Assembly: GCF_013705725.1 (NCBI RefSeq)
Contig: NZ_CP055481.1
Span: 5,952,001-6,016,000 of the forward strand
DNA length: 64,000 nucleotides
Source of the DNA: Klebsiella sp. RHBSTW-00484
GTDB lineage: Bacteria; Pseudomonadota; Gammaproteobacteria; Enterobacterales; Enterobacteriaceae
Direction of reading: 5' to 3'
This document shows, piece by piece, positions 10,400 to 20,848 of this stretch (position 1 is its first letter; each line of letters starts with the position of its first letter). A program made the position numbers and the translations under genes. Below the pieces are notes generated by a model. The model searched no databases, was not told the origin of the DNA, and saw nothing but the letters and a program-made list of their open reading frames with translations.

Positions 10400-12040
10400 T
10401 CAGTTCGTCTTTCGCCAGCCGATAAGCCAGGTTACGACGCCAGCGGCCATCAGCCAGCCGGGCATCATGCCCCATTCCGGGCGGTGGATGAATAACAGCG
10501 TACCACTCAGCAGTAAAACCGCACCTATACCAAACAAGTAACGAGACTGCCCCTGGCGCACATGCCGCACCCGGATGTCACGCACGATGGTATCGACGCT
10601 ATTCTGCAACTGCTTGCTTTGTTGCAAGCTTTGGTACACCAGCTCAGGTATTTCCGGCATTCTCTCAATCCAGAACGGCGCTTTTTCTTTAAACGCGCGC
10701 ACCAGCGCCGGAATGCCAACCTGATCCTTAATCCACGACTCCAGGAACGGTTTCGCCGTTTTCCACAAGTCTAACTGAGGATAGAGCTGACGGCCTACCC
10801 CTTCTACGTAAAGTAATGTTTTCTGCAACAGAACCAGCTGCGGCTGCACTTCCATATTGAAGCGTCGCGCGGTGTTAAACAGGTTCAGCAGCACATGACC
10901 AAAGGAGATCTCCGCCAGCGGCTTTTCAAAAATAGGCTCGCAGACGGTGCGAATGGCAAACTCAAACTCTTCAACGTTGGTATCCGCAGGTACCCAGCCA
11001 GAATCAACGTGCAGCTCCGCAACTTTGCGATAATCACGGTTAAAGAAGGCGATGAAGTTTTCCGCCAGGTAGCGCTTATCCTCTTTGTTCAGCGAGCCGA
11101 CAATACCGCAGTCGATACCGATGTACTGCGGGTCCTCCGGGTGTTCATAGCTGACAAAAATATTGCCCGGATGCATATCAGCATGGAAGAAGCTGTCGCG
11201 GAAGACCTGGGTGAAAAAGACCTGCACGCCGCGCTCGGCCAGCAGCTTCATGTTGGTATTTTGCGCTTCCAGAGCAACGACATCGGAAACCGGAATGCCG
11301 TAAATCCGCTCCATCACCATCATGCCTTCGCTGCAGTAGTCTGAATAAACCTCAGGGACATAGAGCATTGGGCTGTCTTCAAAGTTGCGGCGCAATTGAA
11401 TGGCGTTGGCCGATTCACGCAGCAGGTTGAGTTCATCCAGCAGCGTTTTCTCGTATTCGCGAACTACTTCCTGCGGGCGCAGACGACGACCGTCCGGCAG
11501 CAGACGCGGTACCCAGCGCGCGAGGCGATAGATGAGTTTCATATCCGCTTTGATAACCGGCACAATATCCGGGCGGATCACCTTGATGACCACCTCTTTG
11601 CCATTCTCTTTCAGGCGCGCAGTGTGTACCTGGGCGATAGAGGCAGAAGCCAGCGGCTCGATGGAGAAATCGTCAAACCAGGCCTCCACCGGCAGGCCGC
11701 CCATCGCTTGCTCAATTTGCTTTTTGGCCTGCAGGCCGTCAAACGGCGCGACGCGATCCTGCAACATAGCAAGCTGATCGGCGATTTGCGGCGGAAACAG
11801 GTCGCGACGAGTTGAGAGCATCTGACCAAACTTAATCCACACCGGTCCCAGCTCCTGCAACGCCAGACGCAAGCGCTCGCCGAGAGGTTTTTCTTTGTGG
11901 CGGTTTGGCATCCAGAACAGCATACGTCGCCAGATTCGCAGCGGCAGCGTGATGCGCATTTTGGGGATGAGCTCATCAAGCCCGTAGCTCAAAAAGGTGC
12001 GGATGATGAAATACAGGCGCCGTAGTTCTCCTGGCGTCAT
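10400..12040 (-). CDS. ubiB: Ubiquinone biosynthesis protein kinase-like ATPase UbiB
   Basis: This encodes 546 residues, identical in length to E. coli UbiB. It is a member of the ABC1/ADCK/UbiB atypical kinase family, required for coenzyme Q synthesis and lipid handling at the inner membrane. Visible motifs are KFGQMLSTR near residue 90 (the KxGQ loop of the family), the catalytic-type [12 protein letters not shown] and GIDCGIVG, and two closely spaced hydrophobic helices at the C-terminus. Its ATG overlaps the ubiJ stop by 4 nt (ATGA), indicating translational coupling in the ubiE-ubiJ-ubiB operon. Confidence 0.97.
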   Translation of the reverse strand: MTPGELRRLYFIIRTFLSYGLDELIPKMRITLPLRIWRRMLFWMPNRHKEKPLGERLRLALQELGPVWIKFGQMLSTRRDLFPPQIADQLAMLQDRVAPFDGLQAKKQIEQAMGGLPVEAWFDDFSIEPLASASIAQVHTARLKENGKEVVIKVIRPDIVPVIKADMKLIYRLARWVPRLLPDGRRLRPQEVVREYEKTLLDELNLLRESANAIQLRRNFEDSPMLYVPEVYSDYCSEGMMVMERIYGIPVSDVVALEAQNTNMKLLAERGVQVFFTQVFRDSFFHADMHPGNIFVSYEHPEDPQYIGIDCGIVGSLNKEDKRYLAENFIAFFNRDYRKVAELHVDSGWVPADTNVEEFEFAIRTVCEPIFEKPLAEISFGHVLLNLFNTARRFNMEVQPQLVLLQKTLLYVEGVGRQLYPQLDLWKTAKPFLESWIKDQVGIPALVRAFKEKAPFWIERMPEIPELVYQSLQQSKQLQNSVDTIVRDIRVRHVRQGQSRYLFGIGAVLLLSGTLLFIHRPEWGMMPGWLMAAGVVTWLIGWRKTN

Positions 12041-12642
12041 TTGCCCTCCAGCGTTTCCAGCCGTTTTTCCAGCGCGGCCAGGGCTCGTTCCACAGCAGCG
12101 GTTTCCTCAACAAACCAGGCCAGCTCCAGCGGTCCCGGTGCCAGACGCCACTCTTCGGTGATCGCCTCCGCGACATAACGCTGCTGGCGCTGAGCGCCCT
12201 GTAAAAGAAAGCGAGTGCCGCCGCGTAATACTTTACTGAAGCCTTCCGCAACGATATCGCCAGTATACGGGGCCAATAGTTCAGCCGGGTCGAATTCAGC
12301 CAGATCGCACAGGGTGACGGTATTTTGTACCACCTGCAAATCCCCCTGCACTTCGAGATCGCCGCTGCGAATCAGCGCCGTCAGCTGCTGGCGGTTACGT
12401 AATTGCGGGAGCACGCTGAGGCGGGTAATCACGGTACAATCGGCTTCGCCTTCCCATGCGCCCAGCACGTCTACCTGACGCTCGCTAAAAACCAGCACCA
12501 CGGGTGCGGAAAGTTCTTGCAACTCGACGCGCAGCACTTTCCCCAGCAGCCGCTGCCGGGCAGGTTTAAGCGCCTGGTCGCGCCAGAGGAAAGTATTCAG
12601 GACCGTCTCAATACCGGCGGAAACCAGTGATTTGAAAGGCAT
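12037..12642 (-). CDS. ubiJ: Ubiquinone biosynthesis accessory factor UbiJ
   Basis: This encodes 201 residues from [16 protein letters not shown], the E. coli length; an upstream in-frame start at 12684 is excluded because it overlaps ubiE and adds unrelated residues. UbiJ has an N-terminal SCP2-type lipid-binding domain and a C-terminal helix ([18 protein letters not shown]) resembling a coiled coil that pairs with UbiK. It is part of the soluble Ubi complex that holds hydrophobic quinone intermediates. It lies between ubiE and ubiB. In E. coli the 3' half of this gene region also yields the small RNA EsrE; I did not try to prove one here. Confidence 0.95.
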   Translation of the reverse strand: MPFKSLVSAGIETVLNTFLWRDQALKPARQRLLGKVLRVELQELSAPVVLVFSERQVDVLGAWEGEADCTVITRLSVLPQLRNRQQLTALIRSGDLEVQGDLQVVQNTVTLCDLAEFDPAELLAPYTGDIVAEGFSKVLRGGTRFLLQGAQRQQRYVAEAITEEWRLAPGPLELAWFVEETAAVERALAALEKRLETLEGK

Positions 12643-12655
12643 AGCGTCCCTCCTG

Positions 12656-13411
12656 TCAGAACTTGTAACCGCGGTGCAGCGCAACGATACCGGCCGTCAG
12701 GTTGTAGTAGTCGACGCTTTCAAAACCTGCGTCCTGCATCATGCCTTTCAGGGTGTCCTGATCGGGGTGCATTCGAATAGATTCAGCAAGATAGCGATAG
12801 CTTTCGGCATCTTTTGCAACCAGCTCGCCCACGCGCGGCAAGATATGGAAGGAATAGGCATCGTAGGCTTTGCTCAGCGGCTCCATTATTGGCTTCGAGA
12901 ACTCCAGTACCAGCAGGCGACCGCCCGGTTTGAGCACGCGATACATAGAGCGCAGCGCTTTTTCTTTATCGGTGACATTACGCAGGCCGAAAGAGATAGT
13001 GATGCAGTCAAAGGTGTTATCTGCAAAAGGTAGCGCTTCAGCGTTAGCCTGGACATATTCCACATTACCGATAATGCCGATATTACGCAGCTTTTCGCGG
13101 CCCATCTTCAGCATAGAATCATTGATATCCGCCAGCATCACGCGGCCGGTTTCGCCCACCAGACGGGAGAATTTCGCCGTCAGGTCGCCGGTACCGCCGG
13201 CCAGATCCAGCACGGTCTGCCCACGACGGACGCCGCTGCAATCGATGGTGAAACGCTTCCACAAACGATGAATACCGAACGACATTAAATCGTTCATCAC
13301 ATCATATTTTGCAGCTACAGAATGAAATACATGCGCCACCATGTCAGCTTTCTGTTCTTTGGCGACAGTCTGAAAGCCAAAATGCGTCGTTTCTTGTGAA
13401 TCCTCAACCAT
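12656..13411 (-). CDS. ubiE: Bifunctional demethylmenaquinone / 2-methoxy-6-polyprenyl-1,4-benzoquinol methyltransferase
   Basis: This encodes 251 residues from [20 protein letters not shown], equal to E. coli UbiE. The reading frame stays open upstream to 13588, but that part overlaps the rmuC end and has no family homology. UbiE uses S-adenosylmethionine to C-methylate quinone precursors for both ubiquinone and menaquinone. SAM-binding motif [12 protein letters not shown] and the post-motif [10 protein letters not shown] are clear. It is first gene of ubiE-ubiJ-ubiB. Confidence 0.97.
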   Translation of the reverse strand: MVEDSQETTHFGFQTVAKEQKADMVAHVFHSVAAKYDVMNDLMSFGIHRLWKRFTIDCSGVRRGQTVLDLAGGTGDLTAKFSRLVGETGRVMLADINDSMLKMGREKLRNIGIIGNVEYVQANAEALPFADNTFDCITISFGLRNVTDKEKALRSMYRVLKPGGRLLVLEFSKPIMEPLSKAYDAYSFHILPRVGELVAKDAESYRYLAESIRMHPDQDTLKGMMQDAGFESVDYYNLTAGIVALHRGYKF

Positions 13412-13481
13412 CTCAATGCCTGCTTGCTTATCAAGAAAATGTTTGTCGAGTGTAACAGGTTTAGCGCGCTTCCCATACGCT

Positions 13482-14930
13482 TCAACGCGGCTGAGAGCGG
13501 CCATCGTATACTGCAGCTGCCGCGGAATCTGATGAAAAATCGTTATCTTCCGGTGGGTTGTCTTCGTCCTCAAGACGGTATTCATCATCCTGCGCTGTGG
13601 CCTGTTCGACTAAGTCAGGATTAATCCCACGTTTGACCTCCACGCCCAGTCCGCGGAATGATTCCGCCTGAACGAGCAGATTACCGCGCCCGGAAGCGAG
13701 CTTTTTCATCGCCTGACGGTAGTTATCCTGCGCTTTATCGAGACTCTGCCCAATGGCGGACATATCGTCGACAAACAGGCGCATTTTGTCATACAGGCGC
13801 CCCGCTCTTTCGGCAATTTTCTGCGCGTTACGGCTCTGATGCTCATAGCGCCACAGGTTAGCGATGGTACGCAGCGCGACCAGCAGCGTAGTCGGACTAA
13901 CCAGCATAATGTTGTTCTTCAGCGCTTCGCTAATCAGCTCCGGCTGACGGTCAATCGCCAGCAGGAAGGCGGGTTCAACGGGGATAAACATCAGAACGTA
14001 GTCGAGCGATCGCAGCCCCGGCAGCTGTTGATAATCCTTGCGACCCAGCAGACGCATATGATTGCGGACGGAAGCAATATGCTCCTGTAGTGCGGTCTCG
14101 CGGGTGTAATCATCATCGGCATTAAAGTAGCGTTCATAGGCGACCAGTGTCATCTTGGCATCAATAACCACATCTTTGCCCTGCGGAAGACGCACGATCA
14201 CATCCGGCTGCATCCGTGAGCGGTTGTCGGTTTCGATGCTCACCTGCGTTTGATATTCGTGGCCCTCCCGCAGCCCGGAAGCTTCCAGCACGCGGGTCAA
14301 TACCACTTCCCCCCAGTTGCCCTGAGTTTTGTTATCGCCCTTCAGCGCGCGCGTCAGGTTTAGCGCTTCCTGCGCCATTTGCGCATTGAGCTGCTGAAGA
14401 TTACGGATTTCATGGGCCAGAGTGTGACGCTCCCGCGCCTCCTGACCGAAACTCTCCTGAACCTGACGACGAAAACCATCCAGTTGCTCGCGTAACGGCG
14501 TCAGCAGGCCGTGCAGGCTCTGGCGATTCTGCTCATCCACCCGTCGGTTGCTGTGCTCGAATATTCGGTTTGCCAGATTCTCGAACTGCTCGCTAAGGCG
14601 CTGCTCGCTGTTGACCATCTGGCGAATTTTATCTTCCGCATGCAGTTGCGTGGATTCAAGGCGGGTAGTCACCTCACGGAGATCGGCCTCCAGCGAGGTG
14701 TTGATATCACGCAGGCTGCGCAGTTCGTTATTGAGCAGCTCGCACTCTTCGCGCCAGTGGGACTCCTGCACCAGTTGTTGGCGGGCAGCGCTCAGCTCAA
14801 TATCCAGCTCGCGACGCTCTTCGATGAGGTCGGCTCGGATTTGGTCGGCGCGCGCTTTGGTCGCCAGCCAGCCCACAATCAGCCCAGCGGCCAGCGCCAC
14901 AACGGCACTAATAATAATCGAGATATCCAC
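13482..14930 (-). CDS. rmuC: DNA recombination limiting protein RmuC
   Basis: This encodes about 482 residues. The most likely start is the GTG at 14930, preceded by AGGGGG, where the product aligns with E. coli ([14 protein letters not shown]); another GTG at 14951 is in frame. It has an N-terminal membrane anchor, a long coiled coil (about residues 30-180), then the conserved nuclease-like domain ([43 protein letters not shown]). RmuC limits inversions at short inverted repeats. In E. coli the upstream neighbour is udp; here a sugar-acid cluster is inserted between them. Confidence 0.95.
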   Translation of the reverse strand: MDISIIISAVVALAAGLIVGWLATKARADQIRADLIEERRELDIELSAARQQLVQESHWREECELLNNELRSLRDINTSLEADLREVTTRLESTQLHAEDKIRQMVNSEQRLSEQFENLANRIFEHSNRRVDEQNRQSLHGLLTPLREQLDGFRRQVQESFGQEARERHTLAHEIRNLQQLNAQMAQEALNLTRALKGDNKTQGNWGEVVLTRVLEASGLREGHEYQTQVSIETDNRSRMQPDVIVRLPQGKDVVIDAKMTLVAYERYFNADDDYTRETALQEHIASVRNHMRLLGRKDYQQLPGLRSLDYVLMFIPVEPAFLLAIDRQPELISEALKNNIMLVSPTTLLVALRTIANLWRYEHQSRNAQKIAERAGRLYDKMRLFVDDMSAIGQSLDKAQDNYRQAMKKLASGRGNLLVQAESFRGLGVEVKRGINPDLVEQATAQDDEYRLEDEDNPPEDNDFSSDSAAAAVYDGRSQPR

Positions 14931-15151
14931 AACGCCCCCTGCGGCAACCACTTACGGCACAAAATAGAATTGTGCTGTACAAACGTCCAGTTTAAAAGGA
15001 ATTTTCTGCGAGCTTCCACGCAAAGTCATGTTCACATCATCAAATCCCACATATCGGGACGACATCTTATAAATCGGGAATTTGTGCGTTTAATCACCGT
15101 TATCGCTCTTGAGGTAAGACAGAGTAACCACAAAATAAGAGGGCTTAATGG

Positions 15152-15901
15152 ATGCTAAAAGAGACGCAGCACATTGCAGGAGCACAGACATTACTCCGTG
15201 GATTAGCGGTGATTGATGCCGTGGCAATGGGGCACAGAGACTTAAAATCCATCAGCGAATTCACCGCCACGCCCAGGAGCACGGCGCATCGTCTGGCTTC
15301 CGCACTCGTGGAACAGCGCTATCTGCGCTATGCCGCAAATGTCGGCTATGACCTCGGCCCTCGGCTAATTGAACTGGGCGCGCGAGCCCTGGATACCATC
15401 TCACTACCGGCACTGGCTCGCCCATGGTTACAAAAGCTCGCCGATAGCACCAAAGACACCGTGCATCTGGGCGTGCGCGAAGGTGATGAAGTGCTGTATC
15501 TGGAGAAAATTAACAGTCAGCGGGGACTGGAAATGCGTTCCCGTCCAGGCCACCGGATGCCGCTGGCGCTAACCGGAATCGGCAAGGCCTTGTTGATCAA
15601 TGATTCTGAGGATGACCTGCGGGATCTCTTTCTTCGCCAGGGCACAGAGCACTCTCTGCAGCGCTTTCTGACCTGTATGCAGCGTTACGCCCATGGCGGT
15701 TACGCGTTCGACCTGGAAGAAAACGAACCGACCATTCGCTGCGTAGCGGCTCCAATCTTTGATGCCCACAATCAGCTCATCGCCGCCATATCCGTCGCCA
15801 GCACCGCGACCTATATGTCACGGGATCGAATGGATGCCCTGATTCCGCTGGTCCGTTCCCATGCAGGCCATATTTCGGCGGAGCTTGGCTGGGCGGGTTA
15901 A
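15152..15901 (+). CDS. IclR-family transcriptional regulator of the adjacent sugar-acid cluster
   Basis: The 249 residues comprise an N-terminal winged helix (residues 10-70, with the recognition-helix region TPRSTAHRLASALVEQRYL) and a C-terminal IclR ligand-binding domain (from about residue 75, with VHLGVREGDEVLYLEK, RPGHRMPLALTGIGKALL and the closing AAISVASTATYMS). It starts 37 bp before dgoK on the same strand. It probably controls the kinase-aldolase-transporter cluster in response to a sugar-acid intermediate, as IclR members such as KdgR and GlcR-like proteins do. The 221 bp before it carry no site I can name. Confidence 0.88.
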   Translation: MLKETQHIAGAQTLLRGLAVIDAVAMGHRDLKSISEFTATPRSTAHRLASALVEQRYLRYAANVGYDLGPRLIELGARALDTISLPALARPWLQKLADSTKDTVHLGVREGDEVLYLEKINSQRGLEMRSRPGHRMPLALTGIGKALLINDSEDDLRDLFLRQGTEHSLQRFLTCMQRYAHGGYAFDLEENEPTIRCVAAPIFDAHNQLIAAISVASTATYMSRDRMDALIPLVRSHAGHISAELGWAG

Positions 15902-15938
15902 CCGACTCGCCACTTTTAACAAGGAGGTAAGAATAATC

Positions 15939-16910
15939 ATGGATAACCACACGCGTTTATTAGCACTGGACTGGGGAACGACATCGCTGCGCGCCTGGCG
16001 CCTTGGCGATGACGGCCAGCAGCTTGAGTCCAGAGATCTTCCCTACGGGATCATGAAGTTACCCGCCAACAAAGGGGGGAGACTCGCGGCGTTCCAGGAG
16101 GTCTTTCTCGCGGCCTGCGGCGACTGGCTACAGACCACCGGCTGCCGGGAAGTTATCGCTTGCGGGATGGTTGGCAGCGCCCAGGGCTGGAAAGAAGCCG
16201 CTTATTTACCGTGTCCAACGGGCCTGACTGACCTTGCTAAACAGCTCTGTTCACTGGAGGTATCGCCTGCAATACGCCTTTCAATCATTCCGGGTCTGGC
16301 GGTTAATGGTGACGATCCGGAAGTGATGCGCGGTGAAGAAACGCAAGTTTTCGGCATCCTGTGCAGCCAGAGTGAAGATAGCGGCGAAATGATTATCGGC
16401 ATGCCGGGAACGCATTCCAAATGGGCGCTGGCGCAGCATAACCACGTGCTGGGGTTCCGCACATTTATGACCGGCGAACTCTTCGATGTCCTGAAAAATC
16501 ACTCCATTCTTGGCGCCACAATGCAGCCCTCGCCAGAAACAGACTGGCAGGTATTTGATGATGGCGTCGCGACAGCTATCCGCCAAAAAGAAGCAGGGCT
16601 GCTTTCCACGCTCTTCTCGACGCGCACCAAACTGCTGGCCGGACAAATCTCAAGCCAACAGCAGTCTGACTATCTTTCCGGACTGGTTATCGGCCATGAG
16701 CTTGTTGGCTTGCGCCAGACGCTACTGGCTGATGAGGAACGACGCCTGAACACGCCGATCGTACTGACCGGCAACCCAACCCTGTGCGAACGCTATCAGC
16801 GAGCCTTTCGTCAGACGATAGCGGATCGCCCAATTCAGTTTATCGCTCAGGCCACCGTGGCTGGCCTGTGGCAAATCGCTTTACGCGCCAGGCTTATCCA
16901 CGGCGCATAA
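15939..16910 (+). CDS. dgoK: 2-dehydro-3-deoxygalactonokinase
   Basis: This encodes 323 residues from the ATG at 15939, which follows a perfect AAGGAGGT ribosome site; a longer in-frame start at 15861 inside the regulator is rejected. The DgoK family phosphorylates 2-dehydro-3-deoxy-D-galactonate with ATP. The ATPase-like start LLALDWGTTSLRAWRL and the conserved GMPGTHSKWA and FMTGELFDVL blocks identify it. It is somewhat longer than E. coli DgoK (292). It is followed after 13 bp by the aldolase that takes its product. No galactonate dehydratase (dgoD) is present nearby. Confidence 0.93.
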   Translation: MDNHTRLLALDWGTTSLRAWRLGDDGQQLESRDLPYGIMKLPANKGGRLAAFQEVFLAACGDWLQTTGCREVIACGMVGSAQGWKEAAYLPCPTGLTDLAKQLCSLEVSPAIRLSIIPGLAVNGDDPEVMRGEETQVFGILCSQSEDSGEMIIGMPGTHSKWALAQHNHVLGFRTFMTGELFDVLKNHSILGATMQPSPETDWQVFDDGVATAIRQKEAGLLSTLFSTRTKLLAGQISSQQQSDYLSGLVIGHELVGLRQTLLADEERRLNTPIVLTGNPTLCERYQRAFRQTIADRPIQFIAQATVAGLWQIALRARLIHGA

Positions 16911-16923
16911 CGGAGAGACACAG

Positions 16924-17550
16924 ATGGATTTGACCGATTGCATTAAAGAACATGGGCTTATCGCCATTCTGCGCGGAATCCAAACCGCGGAAGCGGAAGA
17001 GGCAGGCCTCGCGCTGTATGAAGAAGGTTTTCGTCTTATTGAAGTTCCGCTCAACTCCCCAACGCCCTATGACAGCATTCAACTGTTACGCCAAACGCTG
17101 CCGGAAGATTGCGTGATTGGTGCCGGAACGGTGATGACCTTCCGGCAGGTCGAGCGGGTAAAACAAGCCGGGGGACAGCTGATTGTGATGCCCCATAGCG
17201 ACTGTGCGGTAATCGCCGCCGCTAAAAACGCAGGTCTGCTTTGCACCCCTGGAGCCGCTACGTTGACGGAGGCCTTTGCCGCTATAGAACACGGTGCGGA
17301 TGCGGTCAAAGTGTTCCCGGCCGAGCAGATAACACCCGCGGTGATTAAAGCCTGGAGAGCCGTCGTACCGCCCCACATTCCCCTTCTCCCGGTTGGCGGC
17401 ATCACGCCGGAAAAAATGCAGGATTACCTCAGCGCAGGCGCGGATGGATTTGGTCTGGGCGGAGCGCTTTATAAGCCAGGCGACAGCGTAAAAGAGGTTC
17501 GTCAGGCCGCCAGGGGGTTTATCTCTGCCTGGCAACAACGCGTACGTTAA
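16924..17550 (+). CDS. dgoA: 2-dehydro-3-deoxy-6-phosphogalactonate aldolase
   Basis: This encodes 208 residues, a class I aldolase of the KDPG/KDPGal family. It splits KDPGal to pyruvate and glyceraldehyde-3-phosphate in the cytosol. The Schiff-base lysine is Lys129 (DAVKVFPAE), the general acid/base is Glu40 (IEVPLNSP), and the phosphate-binding glycine loop is PVGGITPEKM. The AGCTCTPGAATLTEA-like segment is present as LLCTPGAATLTEA. It is in an operon with dgoK. An ERIC element separates it from the transporter genes. Confidence 0.93.
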   Translation: MDLTDCIKEHGLIAILRGIQTAEAEEAGLALYEEGFRLIEVPLNSPTPYDSIQLLRQTLPEDCVIGAGTVMTFRQVERVKQAGGQLIVMPHSDCAVIAAAKNAGLLCTPGAATLTEAFAAIEHGADAVKVFPAEQITPAVIKAWRAVVPPHIPLLPVGGITPEKMQDYLSAGADGFGLGGALYKPGDSVKEVRQAARGFISAWQQRVR

Positions 17551-17571
17551 ATGTACCGATATATAAGCCCT

Positions 17572-17752
17572 AAATAATTCGAGTTGCAGGACAAGGCACT
17601 TGTGCCTTGAACAGCGCTTGCGCTGGCCCCGAAGGGGCGAGGCCATAGGCCGAGTAACGCGGCAAGAGAGTGAGTCTCCAGGAGCTTACTGAAGTAAGTG
17701 ACTGGGGTGAGTGAACGCAGCCAACGCACAAGCAACTTGAAGTATGACGGGA
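17572..17752. repeat. ERIC element, long form, between dgoA and the transporter genes
   Basis: It starts AATTCGAGTTGCAGG and ends CAACTTGAAGTATGACGGG (inverted ends). The core CCAGGAGCTTACTGAAG and AAGTAAGTGACTGGGGTGAG are the classic ERIC primer regions. A ~70-bp internal addition contains GGCACTTGTGCC and GCCCCGAAGGGGC mini-hairpins. It sits inside the presumed operon, so it could alter mRNA processing between enzyme and transporter genes. Confidence 0.9.
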
Positions 17753-17774
17753 TAAACAATGATAAGGGATTACT

Positions 17775-18749
17775 ATGATTAGACATCTTACCAGGCCATT
17801 ACAATGCCTCTCTGCAGTACTCGTGGCCGGAACGCTGCTAAGCACATTACCTGCGCAAGCGGCTAAATATCCGACCAAACAAATCGATCTTGTGGTGCCT
17901 TATTCCGCCGGTGGCGGTACCGACCTGGTCGCCCGCGCCTTCGCCGACGCCGCAAAAACACATTTGCCCGTCAGCATCGGGGTCATTAACAAACCCGGTG
18001 GCAGCGGTGCTATCGGCTTTACCGAAATCGCCACGGCCCGACCAAATGGTTATAAGATCGGACTTGGTACCGTCGAATTGACCACCCTCCCCAGCCTTGG
18101 AATGGTCAGTTTCAAAACCGACAGTTTTAAACCTATCGCTCGTCTGAACGCGGACCCTGCTGCTATCACCGTCAGCGCCGATGCGCCGTGGAATACCCTT
18201 GATGAATTCCTTAAATGGGCCAAAGAAAACCCCGGAAAAGTACGCATTGGCAACTCCGGTACCGGTGCTATCTGGCACCTGGCCGCAGCGGCTCTGGAAG
18301 ACAAAGCGGGCGTGAAGTTTACCCACGTTCCTTACGATGGCGCTGCGCCTGCAGTGACCGGCCTGTTGGGCAATCATATCGAGGCAGTTGCCGTTAGCCC
18401 TGGGGAAGTCATCAACCATGTTAATGGCGGCAAGCTGAAAATACTGGCGATCATGGCGGATGAACGCATGAAGAGCATTCCTGATGTTCCCACGCTAAAA
18501 GAGCAAGGTATCGATCTCTCCATCGGTACCTGGCGTGGCCTGATCGTACCGAAAAACACCCCGCAGGATATCGTGGATACGTTGTCTGTTGCCGCCAAAG
18601 CCACGGCTGAAGAACCTGCTTTCCAGGATGCCCTGAATAAACTCAACCTGAACTATGCCTGGCTTGAGGGTGCCGCTTTCCAGCAGCAGATTAACGAGCA
18701 GCAGGCTTATTTTGCCGAGCTGTTGAGCAAACTCGGTCTGAAAAAATAA
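17775..18749 (+). CDS. Tripartite tricarboxylate transporter (TTT), periplasmic binding protein TctC-type
   Basis: The 324 residues have a signal peptide ending LPAQA-AKYP. The mature start KYPTKQIDLVVPYSAGGGTDLVARAFA is the hallmark of the Bug/TctC receptor family, in which the GGGTD loop binds a carboxylate through bridging water. The rest (NKPGGSGAIGFTEIATARPNGY, VPYDGAAPAVTGLLG) also fits. It delivers ligand to the TctA/TctB membrane complex encoded just downstream. The ligand is probably a sugar acid, given dgoK/dgoA, though the family name refers to citrate. Confidence 0.93.
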   Translation: MIRHLTRPLQCLSAVLVAGTLLSTLPAQAAKYPTKQIDLVVPYSAGGGTDLVARAFADAAKTHLPVSIGVINKPGGSGAIGFTEIATARPNGYKIGLGTVELTTLPSLGMVSFKTDSFKPIARLNADPAAITVSADAPWNTLDEFLKWAKENPGKVRIGNSGTGAIWHLAAAALEDKAGVKFTHVPYDGAAPAVTGLLGNHIEAVAVSPGEVINHVNGGKLKILAIMADERMKSIPDVPTLKEQGIDLSIGTWRGLIVPKNTPQDIVDTLSVAAKATAEEPAFQDALNKLNLNYAWLEGAAFQQQINEQQAYFAELLSKLGLKK

Positions 18750-18764
18750 CGGGCAGGTACGGTT

Positions 18765-19265
18765 ATGTCGATAAAAGCTGAATCACCCTCTTTAACCGTA
18801 CCGCATCGCCGTCTCTCCCCGGTCGTGATGAGCGTGGGAGTTTTACTGTGCGTGATTGCGTGCGCGGTCATCGTGACTGCGCACAATTTCCCGGCTACGG
18901 CGATCGAGACAGATATTGGCGCTGGCGCCTTTCCCCGGTTTTATGCAGGCGCGCTCATAGTGCTGGCAGGCCTGTTAGTGGCAAGCGACTGGCTAACAAA
19001 CCGCGCCGCCGATGTTCACCACGAACCCTCCCACTGTGGCCGCGTTGCGGCAGGAGTCGGTATCGTCGCGGGATACATCGTACTGTTGAGCTTCGTGGGA
19101 TACCTGATTTCAACGCCGTTTTTCTTAACCGCGCTGATGATAATCATGAACCGCAGACGGCCATGGCTGACGTTGACGCTCGCCATCGCTATCACCCTGA
19201 TTCTGTGGCTGCTGTTTTCTATGGCGCTGCAGGTACCGCTGCCTGTGGGTTCTTTATTCGAATAA
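18765..19265 (+). CDS. TTT transporter small membrane subunit, TctB-type
   Basis: This encodes 166 residues with four predicted membrane helices (about residues 22-42, 55-75, 88-115, 120-150). It contains the TctB-like segment TDIGAGAFPRFYAGALIVLAGLL. It works with the large TctA subunit in H+- or Na+-coupled uptake. It lies 15 bp after the binding-protein gene and 12 bp before tctA, so it is cotranscribed. Confidence 0.88.
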   Translation: MSIKAESPSLTVPHRRLSPVVMSVGVLLCVIACAVIVTAHNFPATAIETDIGAGAFPRFYAGALIVLAGLLVASDWLTNRAADVHHEPSHCGRVAAGVGIVAGYIVLLSFVGYLISTPFFLTALMIIMNRRRPWLTLTLAIAITLILWLLFSMALQVPLPVGSLFE

Positions 19266-19277
19266 CCGGAGCCTGAA

Positions 19278-20777
19278 ATGTTTAGTAGCGATCTGTTATT
19301 ACAAGGCTTCACGCATTTACTCTCCAACCCAATGGCGCTGGTGCTGGCGTCATTCGGCGTGATGTTGGGGATTATGATTGGCGCATTACCCGGCCTGACT
19401 GCAACCATGGGGGTGGCGATTTTGCTGCCCTTCACGTACGGAATGGACCCTGTGTCAGGGTTATTAATGATATGCGGCGTCTTTTTCGGCGGCGTTTACG
19501 GCGGCTCGATAACCGCCATATTGTTAAAAATCCCCGGCACGCCTGCTGCTGCTGCAACGGCGATTGATGGTTATGAACTGACCCGACAAGGTAAAGCCGG
19601 GATGGCGCTAAGCGCAGCGACGTTCTCGTCCTTCGGCGGCGGACTGTTGAGCATCATCGTACTGATATTTTTGGCTCCTATTCTCGCCGGATGGGCATTA
19701 AAGTTCAGCGCCTCCGAGTCCTTCGCCCTGGCCATATTTGGCCTGAGCATTATCGCCAGCATCTCCGGAAAATCGCTGATAAAGGGGCTAATTTCCGGCA
19801 TCGGCGGTTTGCTTATTGCCACGATTGGCCTTGACCCGATGGGCGGTTTTCCGCGCTTCACCGGCGGTTTTGTCGAACTGATGAATGTGCCCTTTATCCC
19901 GGTGATGATTGGCCTGTTCGCCGCCTCCGAAGCGTTTAAGACGCTGGAAAAGGACGATGCGGTTCGCCATGGCGCAAAAGTGGTTATCGGCAGCCTTCTG
20001 CTTCCCTGGAAGGTTATGCGGCGACTGCTGGTGACGATTCTCCACTCTGCCGGATTGGGCATTTTCATTGGCATGATCCCTGGAGCCGGAGCCGATATTG
20101 CCGCTTTCGTTGCCTACAACGAAACCAAGCGGTTTAGCAAAACGCCGGAAAACTTCGGCAAGGGTGAAATTACCGCCGTCTCCTCCTGTGAAGCAGGTGC
20201 TAACGGCTGTACCGGCGGCGCGCTGCTGCCGATGCTGACGCTTGGGATTCCGGGGGATGCGGTTACCGCCATTATGCTGGGCGCGCTGACGTTACAAGGT
20301 ATGCAGCCGGGGCCGCTGATGTTCACTGAGCACGGCGACATGGTGTACACGTTGTTTATCGGCATGATCTTTTGCTACTTCATGCTGCTGATTTTGGGTC
20401 TTCTGTCCCTGAAGGTGGTCAGTAATGTGGTCAAAATCCCAACCCATATTCTGACGCCGCTAATCCTCGCGCTTTGCGTCGTCGGCACCTATGCGCTGAA
20501 CAATAGCCTGTTTGATGTCGGAATTATGCTGATCGCCGGGATCGTGGGTTATTTTATGCAAAAAGGAGGCTATCCGGCGTCACCGGTGGTTCTGGCGTTG
20601 ATTATGGGGCCGATGGCGGAAAGCAACCTGCGTCGCGCGCTGTCACTCTCTGGCGGAAGCTGGGATTTTCTCTATAGTCGCCCGATCACGCTGGCGCTGC
20701 TGACGCTCGCGGCAGTTACCTTGCTCACTCCGGTGATACGGGGGCTATGGGCATTTCGTAAGAATTTACGGGCATAA
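19278..20777 (+). CDS. TTT transporter large membrane subunit, TctA-type
   Basis: This encodes 499 residues, 11-12 membrane helices, with the TctA signatures GALPGLTATMGVAILLPFTYGM and YGGSITAILLKIPGTPAAAATAIDG in the first half, and their partial repeat IPGAGADIAAFVAYNETKRFSK and LTLGIPGDAVTAIMLGAL in the second. This is the transporting subunit of the secondary TTT system. It is last gene of the rmuC-udp insertion and is followed by two hairpins. Confidence 0.94.
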   Translation: MFSSDLLLQGFTHLLSNPMALVLASFGVMLGIMIGALPGLTATMGVAILLPFTYGMDPVSGLLMICGVFFGGVYGGSITAILLKIPGTPAAAATAIDGYELTRQGKAGMALSAATFSSFGGGLLSIIVLIFLAPILAGWALKFSASESFALAIFGLSIIASISGKSLIKGLISGIGGLLIATIGLDPMGGFPRFTGGFVELMNVPFIPVMIGLFAASEAFKTLEKDDAVRHGAKVVIGSLLLPWKVMRRLLVTILHSAGLGIFIGMIPGAGADIAAFVAYNETKRFSKTPENFGKGEITAVSSCEAGANGCTGGALLPMLTLGIPGDAVTAIMLGALTLQGMQPGPLMFTEHGDMVYTLFIGMIFCYFMLLILGLLSLKVVSNVVKIPTHILTPLILALCVVGTYALNNSLFDVGIMLIAGIVGYFMQKGGYPASPVVLALIMGPMAESNLRRALSLSGGSWDFLYSRPITLALLTLAAVTLLTPVIRGLWAFRKNLRA

Positions 20778-20786
20778 GCATGATGG

Positions 20787-20848
20787 TTCTCCCGGAATTT
20801 AAGCCGGGAGAAAACTGTGGCCCCGGTAAAATAGCCGGGGCTTTTTTA
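20787..20848 (+). terminator. Two consecutive hairpins ending the transporter operon
   Basis: Stem TTCTCCCGG/CCGGGAGAA (20787-20812) is followed by GCCCCGG/CCGGGGC (20820-20841) with a run of six T. The second is a standard rho-independent terminator for the + strand, and it directly abuts the udp stop from the other side. Confidence 0.88.
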
